This document shows positions 4,565-6,634 of a DNA stretch of 6,634 bases, piece by piece; within the stretch, counting starts at the first letter, position 1, and each line of letters opens with the position of its first letter. The position numbers and the translations under genes are program-made. The notes below the pieces were generated by a model. The model worked only from the letters and a program-made list of their open reading frames with translations. It made no database searches and had not been told where the DNA came from. This DNA is from an uncultured Sulfurovum sp. (lineage in GTDB: Bacteria; Campylobacterota; Campylobacteria; Campylobacterales; Sulfurovaceae). Where the stretch lies: contig CAMZLC010000109.1 in assembly GCA_947311605.1 (NCBI GenBank), positions 1 to 6,634 of the forward strand. Reading direction: 5' to 3'.

Positions 4565-5732
4565 AACGCTTCATATCGACACAGAGGCGCTTTCAACCTT
4601 GGCGCTTGTGCAGGAGGGGTTGCTCCATCCAGTCGAAGGACTGATGGGCAAAACGGAAGCCGAATCCGTAGACAAGACAAAAAACTACAAAGGGGTGCCT
4701 TTTCCTTTTTCTTTCATACTTGCCCCCAACGGAGAGAAGAACAGAGAGGTCTTGCGTGTCGCCAAGAGAGGGGATACAGTAGCACTGATCTGCGATGGGA
4801 AGCAGGTGGGTGAACTCCTTGTAGATGAAACATTCGAGATCGATCCCGAGGAGAGACTGCGTCAGATATATGGCACCACAGACACCTCACATCCCGGAGT
4901 CAAGAATACACTGATGCGCATGGGGGATATCGCCGTCTCCGGCAAGTATGATGTTGTCTACCCAATCATGGCTGGCAACCGAAATCGTATCAATAATATG
5001 ATACAAAAAACTGGAGCAAGAAGGGTCTCGTCTATGGTACTCTCTGCCAACCCTTTAAATCGTGTCCATGAACGGATGATCCGAAGGGTGCTGGACGAGA
5101 ATGACCTGCTGGTGATCTTTTTGCGAAAACCCTTTATCGAAGAGGGCCTGCAGTACGAGATCAGATACACTGCGCTCAAGACCTTTATCGATACCTTTAT
5201 CACGCGAAACAAAGTACTGATCATTCCTTTTGAAAACACCTATATCTTTGCCGGGTACAATGAACTTATCCTTGATGCATTGCTGGCGGCCAATTATGGT
5301 TGCGACCAGCTGGTGATTGGCGAGAACCATGGAGGGCTGGGGCTGTATTACAATAAAAATGTACTCAACTCCGTTTTTGATGAGTGCAAAAATATCAACA
5401 TCGATATCAAGATATTTGACGAGTATGTCTATTGTGATATCTGCAAGACACTGGTCAACACCAAAACCTGTCCCCACGGACAGCACCATCATGTACACTA
5501 TCACTCAGACTCTATCCTGAAACTCATGCAGAGCGGATTGGTGCCCCCCGCATTGCTCGTACGCAAAGAGACCTCCGCCAGCATCCTGGCAGCACTCTTT
5601 CCCAACCGGTTTGACAATCTCCAGGAGCTCTACTATTCACTTATGCCTGGTACCGGACTCATAGAGCAGCAGAGCGAAGAGCAGTTCTACGGCAACCTTA
5701 TCAAACTACACAGCACCAGTTCACTTACTTAG
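4542..5732 (+). CDS. ATP-sulfurylase-fold protein with a degenerate active site
   Basis: The 396-residue product aligns along its length with bacterial sulfate adenylyltransferase (Sat), but probably does not catalyse that reaction. The N-terminal PUA-like domain shows HPVEGLMGK (29-37) and YGTTDTSHPGV (110-120). In the catalytic domain the family's QTRNP-HRAH motif becomes LSANPLNRVH (167-176), so the sulfate-binding Gln and Arg are Leu and Ala and the first His is Asn. GRDHAG becomes GENHGG (260-265), replacing the third sulfate-binding Arg with Glu. The ISGT-LR segment becomes HSDSILK (321-327). A zinc-type cluster remains: C298, C301 and C310, followed by a His-rich stretch to 321. The ATG overlaps the regulator gene by 23 bases and has AAGGA six bases upstream. 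Homologues in the same position (such as Cj1609) are annotated as sulfate adenylyltransferase; I would not transfer that function. A nucleotide- or metal-binding role is possible. Confidence 0.85.
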   Translation: MTSSKRNKTLHIDTEALSTLALVQEGLLHPVEGLMGKTEAESVDKTKNYKGVPFPFSFILAPNGEKNREVLRVAKRGDTVALICDGKQVGELLVDETFEIDPEERLRQIYGTTDTSHPGVKNTLMRMGDIAVSGKYDVVYPIMAGNRNRINNMIQKTGARRVSSMVLSANPLNRVHERMIRRVLDENDLLVIFLRKPFIEEGLQYEIRYTALKTFIDTFITRNKVLIIPFENTYIFAGYNELILDALLAANYGCDQLVIGENHGGLGLYYNKNVLNSVFDECKNINIDIKIFDEYVYCDICKTLVNTKTCPHGQHHHVHYHSDSILKLMQSGLVPPALLVRKETSASILAALFPNRFDNLQELYYSLMPGTGLIEQQSEEQFYGNLIKLHSTSSLT

Positions 5733-5741
5733 GAAACAACA

Positions 5742-6245
5742 ATGACCGTACAAAAACTCTTTCTCACTTTTTTCGGTGCCGGACTCAGCCCCAAAGCACC
5801 AGGCACCATGGGTACACTGGCAGCACTGCCTGTAGGTCTAGCTATCCTCTACTATCTGGGAATGCAGACACTGTTTCTCGTAACATTTGCAGTCACTGTG
5901 ATAGCGATCTTCGAGATCAACAAGTATGAAAAACATACCGGCATCCATGACCATCAGCAGATCGTGATCGATGAAGCTGTCGGCATATGGCTCTCCTTGA
6001 TGATTGCCCTCTCTGCCACGACCGAAGTCAGCTACCCCTATGCGAAACTGATCGCTATCGCCTTGAGTTTTTTCGCATTTAGGCTCTTCGATATATGGAA
6101 ACCTTCGACCATTGGAAAGATAGACAGGAGTGTGCCTGGAGGATTGGGTGTGATGGGAGACGATATCCTTGCCGGCATCGCCGGAGGATTGTTGAGTGCT
6201 GTAGTGATGCTTGGTATGGAGAAGCTATTTCCATACCTCACATAA
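5742..6245 (+). CDS. pgpA: Phosphatidylglycerophosphatase A
   Basis: PgpA is an inner-membrane Mg-dependent phosphatase that converts phosphatidylglycerophosphate to phosphatidylglycerol, the precursor of cardiolipin. The 167-residue product has the family's usual length and landmarks: SPKAPGTMGTLAALP (16-30), VIDEAVG (75-81), the long conserved block FDIWKPSTIGKIDR (116-129) and GGLGVMGDD (133-141). The acidic residues of IDE and GDD fit the metal-binding set of the family. Hydrophobic segments at about 24-40, 42-59, 80-92, 101-115 and 142-158 are membrane helices. The ATG at 5742 has AGGA seven bases upstream and lies nine bases after the stop of the Sat-like gene, so it belongs to the same operon. 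It is the last gene, convergent with the malic enzyme gene 22 bases further on. Nothing is missing from the expected motifs. Confidence 0.94.
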   Translation: MTVQKLFLTFFGAGLSPKAPGTMGTLAALPVGLAILYYLGMQTLFLVTFAVTVIAIFEINKYEKHTGIHDHQQIVIDEAVGIWLSLMIALSATTEVSYPYAKLIAIALSFFAFRLFDIWKPSTIGKIDRSVPGGLGVMGDDILAGIAGGLLSAVVMLGMEKLFPYLT

Positions 6246-6260
6246 TCCTCAATGATGTGA
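6238..6260. terminator. Weak hairpin between the convergent pgpA and malic enzyme genes
   Basis: TCACATAAT and ATGATGTGA can pair as a nine-position stem with one A-G mismatch and a five-base loop, overlapping the pgpA stop codon and spanning most of the 22-base gap. There is no T-run directly after it on either strand, so it is at best a weak terminator. It is recorded because convergent genes this close need some termination signal. Confidence 0.2.
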
Positions 6261-6267
6261 AGGGGGA

Positions 6268-6634
6268 CTAACACTTTTTCGTATGATAGACCAAATCCCT
6301 CAGGTGACATTTGTATGCATCATAGTCAAACTCCTCTACCCTGGCAACACCATCCTCTACCGCCTGTCTGGCTACGGCAGAAGCCACCCAGATCAATACC
6401 TCTTTGTTGAATGGCAGGGGGATGATATGATGCTGTCCATACTCTATCTCATCCATATGGTAGGCTGCCTTGACATAATACGGTACCGGCTCCTTGGCCA
6501 ATGCGGCCAGTGCTTTGGCTGCCGCCTTCTTCATATTTTCGGTAATTTTTCTGGCACGCACATCCAGTGCACCTCTGAAAATAGAAGGAAATCCAAGCAC
6601 ATTATTCACCTGATTGGCATAGTCACTTCTTCCG
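6268..6634 (-). CDS. C-terminal part of a malic enzyme (partial)
   Basis: Malic enzyme oxidatively decarboxylates malate to pyruvate with NAD or NADP. The visible 121 residues begin with GRSDYANQVNNVLGFPSIFR, which is the family's highly conserved late block of the NAD(P)-binding domain, and continue through RGALDVRA to a C-terminal helix-rich region ending in YHTKKC before the TAG at 6268-6270. The frame runs off the right edge without a break, so the first base is not the start; a GTG inside the block (6607-6609) is an internal valine. The protein ends soon after the core, so it is the short bacterial form, without the phosphotransacetylase-like extension of MaeB. Cofactor preference cannot be judged from this piece. 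It is convergent with pgpA. Confidence 0.92.
   Translation of the reverse strand, partial: GRSDYANQVNNVLGFPSIFRGALDVRARKITENMKKAAAKALAALAKEPVPYYVKAAYHMDEIEYGQHHIIPLPFNKEVLIWVASAVARQAVEDGVARVEEFDYDAYKCHLRDLVYHTKKC

Noticed and set aside
5055..5504. A 149-codon open frame on the minus strand inside the Sat-like gene
   Set aside because: It lies wholly antisense to a gene with clear family motifs, has no ribosome site that I can see, and its protein matches nothing I recognise. Codon bias of the sense gene explains it.

Overview
The window looks like chromosome from a Campylobacterota (epsilonproteobacterial) organism, most like the Sulfurovum group. Three things point there: a fused IspD-IspF enzyme; the gene order ispDF, HP1021/Cj1608-type orphan response regulator, ATP-sulfurylase-like gene, pgpA, which I know from Campylobacter (Cj1607-Cj1610) and partly from Helicobacter (HP1020-HP1021); and a moderate G+C of roughly 45% by eye outside the left end. 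The genus is an inference.

Left end (1-720): the first 17 codons of a minus-strand gene leave the window, divergent from a very AT-rich plus-strand gene encoding a short nuclease-like protein. This protein has a PD-(D/E)xK core resembling the effector domain of DUF1887/Card1-type CRISPR-associated proteins. Its base composition is unlike the rest of the window, its best ribosome binding site points at an out-of-frame ATG, and a perfect 9-bp hairpin lies just after its stop, where the composition changes. It is probably acquired DNA.

Middle minus-strand block (784-2381): a small, very acidic helical protein of unknown function, a tRNA-Pro with anticodon GGG and encoded CCA, and an Mrp/ApbC-type ATPase for iron-sulfur cluster carriage. 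Each appears to have its own -10 element.

Plus-strand operon (2559-6245): ispDF (MEP isoprenoid pathway), an atypical response regulator with Ser at the phosphoacceptor position and a remnant NtrC-like architecture, an ATP-sulfurylase-fold protein that has lost its sulfate-binding residues but kept a zinc-type cysteine cluster, and pgpA (phosphatidylglycerol synthesis). The first three overlap (4 and 23 bases), and pgpA follows after 9 bases, so one co-translated unit is likely. A sequence matching the published HP1021 box lies in the leader, which suggests autoregulation.

Right end (6268-6634): the C-terminal part of a minus-strand malic enzyme, convergent with pgpA.

The most interesting items are the sat-like protein that should not be catalytic yet sits in a conserved operon with a regulator, the degenerate regulator with its putative own binding site, and the foreign, possibly frameshifted nuclease gene.
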